Assembly (NCBI GenBank): GCA_013433145.1
Contig: CM024176.1
Span: 9,224,520 to 9,288,519, forward strand
Direction of reading: 5' to 3'
DNA: 64,000 nucleotides
Source of the DNA: Ascaris suum
Lineage: Eukaryota; Nematoda; Chromadorea; Rhabditida; Ascarididae
Below are positions 46,401 to 58,018 of the stretch, piece by piece. The translations under genes were made by a program, and so were the position numbers. The first letter of the stretch is position 1, and every line of letters starts with the position of its first letter. The notes beneath the pieces were generated by a model, which worked only from the letters and a program-made list of their open reading frames with translations, did no database searches and was not told the DNA's origin.

Positions 46401-48101
46401 TCCGGGGTATTGTTGAGGACGTCCTCTCATATCGCAACACTTCCATATCACAAGGCGTAATATTTTATCTCTTAGGTTCATTTGCTGTTTCTGATAAGTT
46501 TACAACACTTCTTAGTGGCATTGGGCTTGATGATAATAATGCAAACTTTTACGGCCTTAAGGTGCTGTTAAGCTCTCAATATCATTGCTTTCTTATTCCT
46601 CAGGAATGTTCGCAAGAAACATCATCGAAATATCCGTTTATAAAAGCTTTTCCTTCTTATCTATTTCGCCGTATTGCTTTATCTCGTTTCATCCCATTTT
46701 TTTTTTTTTTTTTTTTGCGTTTTTTAAACAACGTCAGCAATTCAGTGAAAAATTTATAGCTATAGTAAATGCCAAAATGATTTACCGAAGTTTAATATTT
46801 CAAATAAATTCCGTTGATTTTCTCTGCAAACTTTTATCTTCTGGAATGGAAACGCTTCAAACATAAGAGCCATTAATGATCCAGTTGAATGTTCAATGGA
46901 GTTTTTTTTTTCACTTTCCCTCCAGGTTACTCAGTAGTCGAGCCATCAGCAGATGAATGCGAATTAAATATGCTGTGCATTGAGTCGTGAAACGTGGCCA
47001 AGCTATTTCCCCACTTAAAGAAGGAAAGCTCATACTTCCACTGTTTAATATAGCTTGATGTAGTAAAGGTCACGCCTCCTCTTGAATGCAAAAAGGTCAC
47101 GTCACTACCTTGTTGGGAAGGTCACGCTGCTTCCGTATTTCGTGTCGAGAAGGTCTCAACGTAGAATTTATTGTGTAGGCTGAAAGATTTCGTTATTCAT
47201 TTAATAACAACGTTGGCACCATCGCTTCAACGTGTTTCATGGTTTAATTTGCATGGACATGATCATTTCCAGCTGACGTTTCGGCTTCCTTCTGCAGTTT
47301 TCTTAGCGACTTTCATTTTTTATTTCATTTTTTGTGGTAATTTTTGGTTCCTAATTCGGCGATTTTTCATTCCGGTTTGCACTTCTTCTGGTTTTCAGTA
47401 CGGGATTAGGTACATCGGGTGCACACCAGCTCCTTTTCTATGCGGAAATTGACGAAACGATGAGAATTGACGAAGATGATGACACTCGCAGCGGACACAC
47501 TCAAAAGGTTCGTCGAATTTGTTGAAAGAAATACATGAAGCGATTGCATGAAAAACGAATTAGAGCTGGATAGTTCTGTTCCATTATCGCTGAATGTGAA
47601 TAGGATTCCGAAGAGCCAAGCTACGTGATATGATATGGGTTGCTTTTTGCATAGGCTGATGGTTATAATGGAGTTAGTGGTAGTTAAGGTAATCATTCAC
47701 CGAGAGATTCTTTTTGGTCTATGAAACGACGGCTGGGACTCTTAGATGTTTTTTTTTGATAATATTTAAATGGGGACGATGGCCACCTATTTGAAGAAAT
47801 TTTTGTAACACTTGTGTGAAGGTATTTAGAGTAAATTTTTAAAAATTTTTTAGTATGTTTGACGTTTGATTATTGTCACCTTATTGGCTTGTTATAAATA
47901 TCACTCTCCTTAGATGAGCTGAACTTTTCTTTATGGTATTTAATTAGTCTACTTCAATTCATTTCGTTGTCGTGAGGAAATTATTTGCAGGTATTTATGA
48001 CGCTACCAGAAGCAGAAAATTATTGCGAACAAAAAGACGTGCCGAGTGCTCCTAGTCTACTTTATGGTTTGCAATGGTTTTTCAACCAATTGAAGCAGTG
48101 A
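43413..48101 (+). CDS. NUDT14: NUDT14-like Nudix hydrolase (UDP-sugar diphosphatase), copy 1
   Basis: Human NUDT14 splits UDP-glucose into glucose-1-phosphate and UMP. Exons 43413-43517, 44756-44864, 46112-46337, 47399-47507 and 47991-48101 are in phase and give 219 residues (human 222). Landmarks: FPYDHLVQITFRR, MKWDMALRPDSV, LLFIKQFRPAVF, ETVELCAGPIDKPNLSEF, the Nudix helix REEIIEQCGYDV, TGLGTSGAHQLLFYAEI, and the end LLYGLQWFFNQLKQ. The second Glu of the Nudix EE pair, equivalent to a metal ligand in MutT, is Gln here (codon 46285-46287). An acceptor-like TTTTCAG lies about 30 bp before the ATG. The preceding same-strand gene may end only 85 bp upstream. Intact as a gene; whether it is still an active hydrolase is doubtful. 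Confidence 0.88.
44865..46111 (+). other. Intron 2 of NUDT14 copy 1
   Basis: 1.25 kb with donor GTACGG and acceptor ATTTGCAG. It contains two open stretches (44982-45266 and 45549-45734) that I do not recognise and that have no counterpart in copy 2. Its last 50 bp match the corresponding intron end of copy 2. Confidence 0.5.
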
Positions 48102-49159
48102 TCGCTTCCGAATTTTTCCACCAGTTGAAGCGGTGATCAAATTTGAGGTTGTTTTATTCCATCGGAAATTGTTTTATTGTTGTTTCATTCGGTTTTCCTT
48201 CTATAAACAATTCGTTGAATTGTTTCTTGCATACATTCTATAGCAGCTGCTTTTTTTTGATTGCAAATGAAGTTCCAGTGGAATAGTGGAATAAATTTCG
48301 AGTGCAATTCTGATTAAGAACGCTGTTGTTAGAGTAGGCTGAATCAGCAACTACTTAACTGCTTCGCTCATAATCGCGTCGATTATTTGTCGAATGCCGA
48401 AAAATTTATGTTCGCATCAGTGTTGCATGGGTTTTTTTCTTGAGGAGGATTTACAGGAAGTATATAAAACAAAGTGATCCCGAACGACATTATAATCCAA
48501 AAGACTCGAGTTAGAGACTTTGATTTTCGAAACTTTTCCCCCCATCTCACATTATTAGCTTACGTCGAGACATTCACGAACTTTTTTTTGCGTGGTCTAT
48601 GTGCTCTCAAATTGCCCAGAAAGGTTAATTGTTGTTTTTGAACGTACTCATCATCACACATCGACAAATCCTGCTTGCACTCTGCACATCAGTAGGAGCA
48701 TCGATAGTTGTGTTTTGCAGGAAGTTTCAAACGTTACAACTCGAGGATAGCGCGTCATGAAGCGGAAAAAAACCGCTGTTTTCTGGGGTTCTTTATGCTA
48801 ATCCTAATCGAATAAATTCGTGCTCTTTAGAGAGTTCACAAAATTTTTCTGTCACTCATTCACTTCAAAACAAGCCTAGTTCGCTCATATTTAGGCACCA
48901 ATTACAGTACTGAAAGCTTGCGACGCCTTCGGCGGTAGAGCATTAGTAGATGTTCAGAGAGCCACGGCGAAGCTCTGGATAGTTGCGATGTTGGTGTCGA
49001 GACACGACAGTAACACCGAAACGAGAAATGCATCATGCGAAACTACCACTTTTGTTGCCGAAGAAATATTATTGAATAGTTGCCGCAATGTCGTTTAAAT
49101 GCTTTATATGCAGAAAAGAATCTGAAGTGAATAATGACAGAACATCAAATTCGAATTGA
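48102..49159. other. Spacer between convergent NUDT14 copies
   Basis: 1.06 kb between the two stop codons, so it holds both 3' UTRs. No gene or obvious repeat. It is the centre of the inverted duplication. Confidence 0.6.
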
Positions 49160-52100
49160 CTACTTGTTCCGTTCATTGAAGAACCACTGTAGGCCATAAA
49201 GAAGACCAGGTGCACTTAGCACCTCTTTCTGTTCGCAGTAGCGCTTTGCCTCAGGTAGTGTCATAAATATCTGCAAGTACACTATTCTTATAACGAAGTG
49301 TCGTAGCCTAAACATATAACAGATTGGAACGAATCACTACAAAATGACGATCTGTATCTTCGACACTGCTTATAAATTACTATCGGGTTGATGTCAGGTT
49401 CTCAAGAATTTCTTTGCTCACTAGAAACGGATTGACCATTAATTTCTAGGAAGAAAAATCACAGTTTACCAGTGTTTTACAAGCTATCGATATTGAAATT
49501 TCTGTTTTGTTTATTAAAGCTAATAAGTAGTAGCCGATTCAAGGCTGGAAATCTCCAATGGACTTAAGACAGTAATGAAGGCAAAAAATTTGCAACAGTC
49601 AGGGACTTAAATAAGCCAGAAAGATAAAGCGTATATTGCGTGTATTTATGGCGCTGGTTTAGTTCTGTTCACCCGAAACTTCACAAAAAGAAGAGGGGAC
49701 ACTTTTCTCTTCTTTGGATGCCATCCTGAGCAGGCTGTCCCACAGCAGTATTTTGAGGTTCCTTTGGCCTTCGCTCTATGCAAATGTCTTTCAAAAGGAT
49801 TCAAAGAGTTGTTGCCAACGTCGGTGATGCAAAAAGGTACACGCAGATTGTTCACTATTCAGCTAATTACCGACTAGAGCGCCACGATCTCCTTCTATCG
49901 GAAACAGTGTCTCAGCTCCGGAAGTGTCGAAAAATGGTTCCTTCTGCACACTGACTTTTTTCTATTTCACTATCTCTTGCATCTGTACCATGCAATTCTT
50001 CCTATGAGAAACTGCATTTATAGGTAGAAATGTTGATCTTAGCTAGCCGGAACCATTATGTTAAATTTCGCGAACAGCTGTTCATTTTGCAGATTGCCTC
50101 TTTGCAAGTTGAATAACTGCCACGTAGGAAACTACCGATAACCTTTGATAGCATTTTATTAAGGCAATCCTCAGAAAATGGTGACAGCTCTCTTATCTGC
50201 TTGTTTTATTATAAGCCTAATCGCGTCAGCTGTTGATCTGACAGCCGATTTCCTCTATAGTATTTAATATCAAATATTTTATGAATCTAAACAAACTTTT
50301 TGAATGCGTTCGTTATCGGTGCCACCTCCTTCGCCTACTTTCATCGTCTCGTCAATCTCTGCATAGAAAAGATATTGTTGTGAACCCGATGCGCCAATCC
50401 CTGTGCTGTTTATACAAAAAATTCAGTTGGTCCTTTAAATGAAAATCTCTAAATGAAAAAAACGAACTTAAAATCTACCTATTTCATTATAGAGCTCGTC
50501 GATTTAACCATATCATTGAAAAAAATTTTATTAGAGTACACTCATAGATCACTACGCCCTTAACATCCTTTGCAAATTCCTCGCGTCGATTCAACCATCG
50601 AGAAGTGTTACCGACTTTTATCGTCTCATTTAAACCCTTCAAACCTTTAGATCTGCCATGTCCTTAAAACGTTTCGATAAATGTGGCATCATTAATTCTT
50701 ATAAATTAAACACATAAGTAGGCCGCTGTTGAGGAGGTTGACGGTTAAAGATTTCTGAATCAAGCAACGGAAAATTCAAGAAATATTCGTTTCGCTGTGG
50801 TTCTGGGAAGGATCCGTGGGAGAATGCAACACACGAAGAGTATTACCTTAGACAAAGTCAGGTTTAAGAATCTGTGTAAAGCATGAAGTGCGCTCAAAGA
50901 TGGCGATGTTGGACAAAGTTCGGACGAAAGAGTGGTCGAAAGCAATAGAATGGTGAAGAAAGTTGATTGAACCATTGGGTGGGATGAATGAATAGCTAAA
51001 ATAAAGCGGAATCGAGGGCATACCACATCATCTTAAGCTTCGTATACCAAAGAGGACATCGTTTGCGTTGATCAACTCGGATCAAAGCTTACATAAACTT
51101 TTTGAGAAGTGTAATATCGCATTCCTTCACGTCATAGCCACATTCCTCGATGATTTCCTCACGCATATGTGCAACCTCGCTCAGGTTAGGTTTATCGATT
51201 AGACCTGCGCATAGCTCAATCGTTTCTCCAATACTGATCGGGTATTTTGACCAATCGATATCCGCATTCTCTTTGCCACGATTTTCGGCCATTTTGCGGA
51301 CTATCGATACAAACACTGCTGCAGTGAATGCCCTTATTTTTATTGATGCCAAGAACAGGTGAAATAAAGAAAACGTAAATGCCAAATCACCAAATTTGGA
51401 GATCCTAGCGCCATTTGACCATCCCTCAAAAGAATGGAATCCATTGAGGCTATACGATTAGGTATAAGGAATAGCCTCGCACAATTCTGTAATTAAAAGT
51501 ATTCAAACCATCCCAACTGGTACTTGAATATGTGCAATGCATTTATGCACCAACCGCCGCATTAGCGACAAATCGATTTTTTTCAGCCTTACCCTACTAA
51601 ACTTAAGGGAGGAGAGGTTGGAGAGGGAAGGGGGAAAGGAATCAGTAGACGTCACGTGACAAAAAATATTTCTTTGAGCTGCAATGCCAAAAAGTGCAAG
51701 CAACAAGAAGCATTTGTATTTCACTATTGCATAGTATTCCGATGGCTGCAATAATCAATCACTATACATCTTCAACCTATTTGTCAAACTGTGCACTCTA
51801 TTCTGGAGGCATATATATGATGTCATCGTCAAATTAGATACGAACAAAGCTTTAATTTCAGGAGAACTTTCGAAATTGAATAAGCAAAATAAAACGTCCA
51901 ACTCTGTATAAACTTTGATGCATGAGAATGGATTAGATTAGTACTCAAACAAGCATTTACATAGAGACAGTGAAAACTTGTTCTCGTAATTGATCAAAGG
52001 ATTCAGCATCTATATTTCAAGGATTGATCACCGTTGCTTATGTTATTGAAGCTCTTACTTGAACAAAACGAACAGATATCCTTGATATATTACGCGTGTT

Positions 52101-53298
52101 TTCGAATATACTTTTTATTGCCTAGTTGGTGAGCAGCACTTTATTCACTTTGCACTTATTATAACGCTATTTTTCCTCTTTCTAAAAAAATAAATTCTCT
52201 AAATCGTATACATAAATGTAGCCCCCTACCAACACCACTCTTTAAAACGATTCTGCTCAAATGGAAGAAAGAGGAGGGGGATGGAGATGGTACAAAATAT
52301 GCGAGATGATAGAAAAAAAAATGATTTCCTCCTATAACTAAACATAATTTCAATCTATCGTGGAATATAATCGTTTCCAGATGAAATCACAAGAGTATAA
52401 TAATACAACTGTTTTATCACAAGAGTATGATATAATACCTGGTCGGAACTGTTTTATCACAAGAGTATGATAATAATACCTGGTCGGAACTGTTTTATCA
52501 CAAGAGTATGATAATAATACCTGGGAACATCACAAGAGTATGATAATAATACCTGGTCGAACTGTTTTATCACAAGAGTATGATAATAATACAACTGTTT
52601 TACGAAGAGAGTGAATTCATACTTCGATGATAGAGCACACATGCAACGCTATCAGGACGTAATGCCATATCCCATTTCATCTTTCTATTACCCTTAAATT
52701 TTCAATCGTATTTGTCTTTTATTTATTCCACAAGATTACAATATATAGCTATATAGCAAGATAGCTCTATAAGAGCAACAACTCCAATTGACCGGATTGG
52801 CAATTATCATAGGTCTTCCAGCATTCTAGATGCCTTCCTTCATTTACAATTCCGCTCTTATAAGCATAAAGTAATTCGTCCAACTTATTATGCAATCAGC
52901 TTTTCTTGTGTAGATTTACAGTCATTAGCAAAAAAATACAACTAGAGACCAGAAATCGGGGAAATTTTACTGCTAGACATTTCGATAGATTCTAGAAACT
53001 GAAGTCTTATCAATTAGTGACATTTGAAGTTGATAATAAAAACAATACTTTATATGATTATGACTGATAAAGTAAGTACAAATAACAATCATCACTATAC
53101 GATTATCATTTGTCTTCAGGATCACCTTAATTACAATTTTATATTCTATTACTTCAATTAGTGGATAAGAATTATTCAACGAACCCGTTTAAAAGCGATT
53201 TGTGTCAGATGAACGTATGGTGAACTATGAAGATTCTCGTTGATATGTACATCGTTGAGGAATTCATCGTTTCCGCTCGACAGCACCGATTCATTCAT
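49160..53298 (-). pseudogene. NUDT14: NUDT14-like Nudix hydrolase, copy 2, exon 2 disrupted
   Basis: Mirror-image paralogue of the gene at 43413-48101. Exons: 53298-53185, exon 2 from 52692, 51318-51093, 50405-50297 and 49270-49160. Exons 3, 4 and 5 have exactly the lengths of copy 1 (226, 109, 111). It keeps the full Nudix EE pair (REEIIEECGYDV; GAA at 51143-51145), STGIGASGSQQYLFYAEI and LLYGLQWFFNERNK. Exon 2 starts normally (MKWDMALRPDSVACVLYHRS). It then lacks one base compared with copy 1, meets TAA at 52600-52602, and passes into a tandem array that has multiplied and partly deleted the donor. Skipping exon 2 does not restore phase. Predicted non-coding as assembled, though a collapse or error in the repeat could mislead. 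Confidence 0.85.
52386..52601 (-). repeat. Minisatellite built from an exon 2/intron 2 splice junction
   Basis: Six tandem units: 52386-52415, 52416-52455, 52456-52496, 52497-52528, 52529-52568 and 52569-52601. In gene sense a full unit reads AAAACAGTTCCGACCAG then GTATTATTATC and a short tail. The first part is the end of NUDT14 exon 2 (KQFRP) and the rest is the beginning of intron 2. Two units are essentially complete at the junction, two have small deletions in the exon part, and the two outer units have lost the CCGACCAG block. Confidence 0.95.
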
Positions 53299-53733
53299 TG
53301 CGGCAGCAATTCTACTAAAAGTATGCCTCTCGAACGTCCTAAACATCGACCTATTCGAACAGAGCTTCTTAAGAAGCCACATCACGCATCCTGAAGTTTT
53401 GCATAGCCACATCGTTGTTCATTACTACCAATTACCTTGTTCGTTTAGCATTTGATATTTTATCTACTTTCAATGAACGCTGGTCTAAAAAAATTGTAAA
53501 TGAGGTCGTGCTGAATCTTCTTAGGTAGAACCTGAGTGTAAAAGTACGACCTTAGGACTTCAGTGTCTCAGAGAGAAGCTTCTGCTTTTCGATTAGAGAA
53601 ATACATACAAACGATATATTTGAATCCGGAACGCTAAATAGAACAGAACTAAATTTTGAATTTTCTCACTCAAACTGTAGAATTAATCATTCGCATTAAA
53701 AACCTATAGATCGGGATGGAATGTTTGCAAAAC

Positions 53734-54006
53734 TTAGTCGGTTTTTTTCAATGCCACAAATTCAAACATAGAGATACGCACTTGAACAATTAAACAATAA
53801 AGGATGCTTTCCGGAGCCGGTCGAAACAACGGAAACCGGTACTGCTCGACCCGTGCGTCCGAATTCGGTATGCTGAACCGTAACGATATATTGTGGATAT
53901 TACCACCGACGACTTTACCGATTTCGATGATGGAACTGAAAACTTCCGTCGTCCTTAGTATGACGAGAGAATATATATGCATACGTGTAAATGAGCTTAC
54001 CGTCAC
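53734..54006 (-). other. Unassigned coding-like patch, possible terminal exon
   Basis: GC-rich against its surroundings and open in more than one frame. On the minus strand a TTTTCAG precedes a frame reading SSKSVKSSVVISTIYRYGSA and GFRCFDRLRKASFIV before TAA. A second minus frame spans 90 codons without a stop. A plus frame reads RYIVDITTDDFTDFDDGTEN. I recognise none. If on the minus strand, it lies about 440 bp upstream of NUDT14 copy 2. Confidence 0.25.
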
Positions 54007-55132
54007 CCACGTGGTTTACTGATATTAACAAACGCCATGAAAGTTACAAGTCAAATTTGTTGCACTTCCCATCTTTTTTGGTGGAAAATTCTAATAACCA
54101 ATCGATTTCATTAAAAAGAGCATTGGTTGGCATTTATCATCGTTTCTCTGCATTTACATTTGCAATCGAATCTATTGGCTGAGATGAAAAAGCATGCTTG
54201 CTTCCTCAGTTGTATTTTCTCATCCATTTTCATTGCCTCAAAACCGACAAATAAAAGTTGCCAACAAATTTCTTAACATATAGCTCTGCTTGAAAAATAA
54301 AGTTTCCTCGACAACTTCTTCAATATTAGAATATTTTCGCATTTTCCAGGTTTCCGCTGAATTTTCTTCAGCCTTCTAACTTTATCGAATAGAGAAATGT
54401 CTGCTTTCAGAATATTCCAAAACAATTAATCCTTTATTTGCTATTAAACAGATCAGATCAATCGTCCTTTTATTTAGCGTCTCAACAAAGCCCACGATTG
54501 TAAACAGTACGATTGGTGAGATTAAACATCAATGGCGAACAATACTAACAATACTAGTATTAATACTAATACCACTACTTGACTATATTATATTAGTAGT
54601 ACTATTTAGTAAATACTTTTTGCTACAAGTAACACTACTACTTAACTACAGACAATGGCATTAATTAACGGGTCACTGTTAACACCGACTGATAGTTACA
54701 TAGCAAATAGCAGTAAAACTACCCAGTAATACCATTATATCTAATTATTATCATCTATTATAGTGAGTGGCAACACTGCTATAACGAATAAGACAATCTC
54801 TTGTATTAGTTGGCATCAATATTAGCGCTAATACTGTTAGCTTCTTGGTTAAGAAACCGGTGCTTCAGCCTGAGAGTAAAGTCGAGTCATTCCTTCCTCT
54901 CTTCCCCTCCTCCAAGGTGTCTAAGCTCTCTACTTGACAGTCACGCCAAGAAGTGAAAGGTGATCTGCAGTGAAAGCTATGGGTAGGGCTCTGAATCAAA
55001 GGCCATTCGGACTAAACTTAATAAACAGCTCTTGCTCAAACCGTTGCTTTTCACAAGAGATAGAAGGTGAAACAATGAAAACCCCTGACTCCCACTTCAG
55101 GCTCCAGAAAAAGACTCCCGCTGGCTCCAACT

Positions 55133-55387
55133 TTGGGAAAAGGGGTACTTCTGTCTTTTATAGAACAAGGTGCCGGCCCCCGGATTCAACTTCGGAGTTG
55201 GCTGAGTCCACTCCAGAATCAAATCTCGGAGTGGCACATCACCTCTCAGTGGAAGCCACGATTAGATCGTCTGAAGCACAACGCCGTTGCTTCATACTAT
55301 GGACCCAAGGCCTATGAGACTGCCACTGGCTCGGTGACTAAATCACCATACGCCAGAGATCCCGGCGTCCTACCGCGTTCACTCTAG
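55133..55387 (+). CDS. Unrecognised ORF, possible exon or decayed gene
   Basis: 84 codons, GC-rich, with natural protein composition in the second half (SEWHITSQWKPRLDRLKHNA, then ASYYGPKAYETATGSVTKSP and YARDPGVLPRSL before TAG). Overlapping frames just upstream contain two similar phrases, KTPAGSNFGKRG and KVPAPGFNFGVG, in different frames, which suggests frameshift decay of a repeat. No family recognised and no splice context established. Confidence 0.3.
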   Translation: MGKGVLLSFIEQGAGPRIQLRSWLSPLQNQISEWHITSQWKPRLDRLKHNAVASYYGPKAYETATGSVTKSPYARDPGVLPRSL

Positions 55388-56562
55388 TCACGCTATCAGA
55401 TGATCGGCAAATACGACATCAAGAAAAGAATTGCAAATCGCCTACCAAATGCCCTCCATTTGCCCTGAGGACAGTGACTTTGCTGATGAATCTTAAATTG
55501 ATGTAGTTCCGGCGAACAAAGCCGATACTACTCATCGCAGCCATAATTGGTTGAAATACAAATTTTACTGGTTAGATTAATGTCGCGCAAAGTCGGACAT
55601 CTTGAATTCAGATACGAAAATTCAAATGACACAATACTCGTTGACAACTTCACTACTTCACAATTCCCCATAGCTGATGCATTTCGATTGTTGTCGTATT
55701 GTTTGCTTATTGTGCCATTACCTCTAGAGTATGATAGTAATGTTCTGTTAATTGTGTTTAAAAATACAATAAAGTCGAATAACGAATAATAAATTCTTCG
55801 ACAATGAATTATTCTTCAACGATATTTATTGGCCTCTAAAAGAGATGCAACAGACCAGCAATAACACTGAAGCATAAGCGAATACGCAACAACGCCTATC
55901 GGCAATTAGATCGACTTAAGTTCAATTCAACGATATCACAAAAAACTTGTTCACATATTTGAAGCAATGATTGGAAAATAGATTCATTAAACGAATAGGA
56001 TTCGTAAAGCTAAAATAGGCTGAAGACTTTAGAAGAGAAGAAAAATTAGTGAATATGATTATTTAAGAACTCAAAGGAGAATAAAGTAAATGAATAAATG
56101 AATTGACAATAGGATTAATATCCGTCTTCTTCGGCAGTCAAATATGTGGTTATTGATTAGTTTTACAAAGCGTTAGTTATCAAGCGCCAAGAAAAACCTA
56201 TTATTCCAGGAAGTGAATAATAGGTTTTTCAATAAAAAAACATTTTTAATGAAATTCGATGACAGTTACACGGATGCATTCGATACCAAAAAAAACTGAA
56301 ATATATTCGAACTTAAATTCGCGGATTAATGATTCAATTTCTATCCTCCTATTCTTTTAGGTGAATGTCTATGGTGAATTTCTATTTTTGGTGAAAGTAC
56401 CACAACAATCTGATATTGGGAGAAGTAGTCGCTATCGAATGAAAGAATTAAACTTCGACGAAGGTATATAGTATGATGCAAGGAAGAAGTGAAAGAAACT
56501 GACAGCCTAGAAATTGAGAGAAGGATCTCTAAATATTGAAATCATTAACAGGCAATGTCCAC

Positions 56563-58018
56563 CTATGAGAAAACAATATCAAAACGTTCGCATATTTTTT
56601 CGGTATACTCCCAGAGGCGTTCCTGTTGTTTCACATCGGTGGAATCGGCACTTAATTGTTGCACTCGTTTCGCGTTATTATTGAAGTAACCTCCGTTCAC
56701 GGTGTTCACTTTATCGGATTCTACGAGAAAGATCGATGCTCGTGTACCTTCTGTGACTGGTGCACCATGATAACCACCATTGCTGAAATAATAGATAACC
56801 ATTTAACTGATAACAAAAAAAGAAGTGGATATATCACTGATATATGCGTGATAATGGCTTCAAATAAGAGCTGCTTCAAATATGATGGAAAAGAAAAGAC
56901 ATCTTATAGGCCAGTCTAATTTTAACAGCGTTCCAGACAATTTTTCTTCCTTGTAATAACTAGTCTCTTCACTGCTCGAGCTAATAATCAAGAATGTCCA
57001 ACTCTGCAGGTGAAAGAAGAAAAAAAAACAAGTGGCTCGAATTCAAAGGATGAAAAAAATGGGATGGAAACGATTCAAGTTGACATATTCATAAAATGAC
57101 TCCATTCATAACAGGTAAAAAAAGAAACAATATAAAGTTTTGAAAGACGATGGAAAAAAAACAATGAGAGAAAGCATATCTTATAGAGATTTATAAGATA
57201 AAAACTATTACCGCAAAAGTTTAGTCTCGATGACACCTGGTTCTAAAACGTTGCATGTAACACCTGTACCCTCAAGAAGTCGTGCCAGTTTGAATGCTGT
57301 CATATGTACCATTAATTTACTTCGTGAATATTGTACATATTTCTCGTAGCCATTACGAAGTTCCATATCATTCCAATTCAGCGGATGCCTAAAAGTATCG
57401 TTTTATGGAATAAATTGATTTCAAATTTTTCAATTCATAATTCCAAACCGCATTATTTCAACATTGATATTTCATAAGAAATTAGCGGAAACAAGAGGTC
57501 GACAGCACTTAAAAGAAAATGCACATAGGCAATTTATTTTCCGAGGGAAAAACCTGAGAATAATCGCAGTGATTTTATTAGGAAAATGCAGAAAAAAGAT
57601 GTTTTCATTCTATTGGTAACTTCATTCATTAGATATAGAGAATTTTTCGCACATTCGGCAATCACAGACAACATAAATATGAAACTAATTTTTAAATAAA
57701 ACGTTGACGCGAGCGATCAGCAAGAATTAGACGCCGATCTAAAGACCATTTTAGCGAGTGGATCAGAGGAGAATTGAATAAGGATAAGCGGAAGCGATAA
57801 TGAAGAGACATTTATTCGTAATGAATGATCACTTATTCGAAATAAAGAAATGAATAAGTTTTCAAATAAAAACGGAAATATTAATGAAGAAATTAAGAGG
57901 AAATAAAAATTCACCAATCATAGCAAATGCTACTAACGAAGATAATACGTGACGGCTTATTCTTTTCGAGAAGAGTGGTCAATTTGCGAGCCAAAATATA
58001 CGGTGCAACATGATTCAC
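56563..58018 (-). CDS. Short-chain dehydrogenase/reductase (retinol dehydrogenase-like), C-terminal half
   Basis: NAD(P)-dependent oxidoreductase of the classical SDR fold. Exons 58018-57915, 57388-57212 and 56782-56563 are in phase and give 166 residues to the TAG at 56563-56565. Visible motifs: VNHVAPYILARKLTTLLEKN, SRIIFVSS with the catalytic Ser, YVQYSRSKL with the YxxxK catalytic pair, VTCNVLEPGVIETKLL with the conserved PG after the active site, then EGTRASIFLVES. The end (QQERLWEYTEKICERF) matches the paralogue at the right edge. The N-terminal half with TGxxxGIG and NNAG was not found in the 5.8 kb upstream, so the gene is either 5'-truncated or has exons I missed. Substrate unknown. 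Confidence 0.85.

Larger units (their letters stand above)
53299..56562. other. Region between NUDT14 copy 2 and the dehydrogenase gene
   Basis: 3.3 kb without an assigned gene. Two GC-rich coding-like patches stand out at 53734-54006 and 54970-55387 (listed separately). Around 54540-54840 the DNA is rich in TA-type trinucleotides (ACTAAT, ACTAGT). The remainder shows nothing recognisable. Confidence 0.4.

Noticed and set aside
47650..47690. Possible extra exon between exons 4 and 5 of NUDT14 copy 1
   Set aside because: Both copies join exon 4 to exon 5 directly in phase 0 and then match the family length.
51150..51362. Plus-strand ORF over NUDT14 copy 2 exon 3
   Set aside because: Antisense shadow of the conserved exon.
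52457..52642. 61-codon ORF with repeated HTLVIKQF
   Set aside because: It is the minisatellite read through in one frame, not a separate gene.
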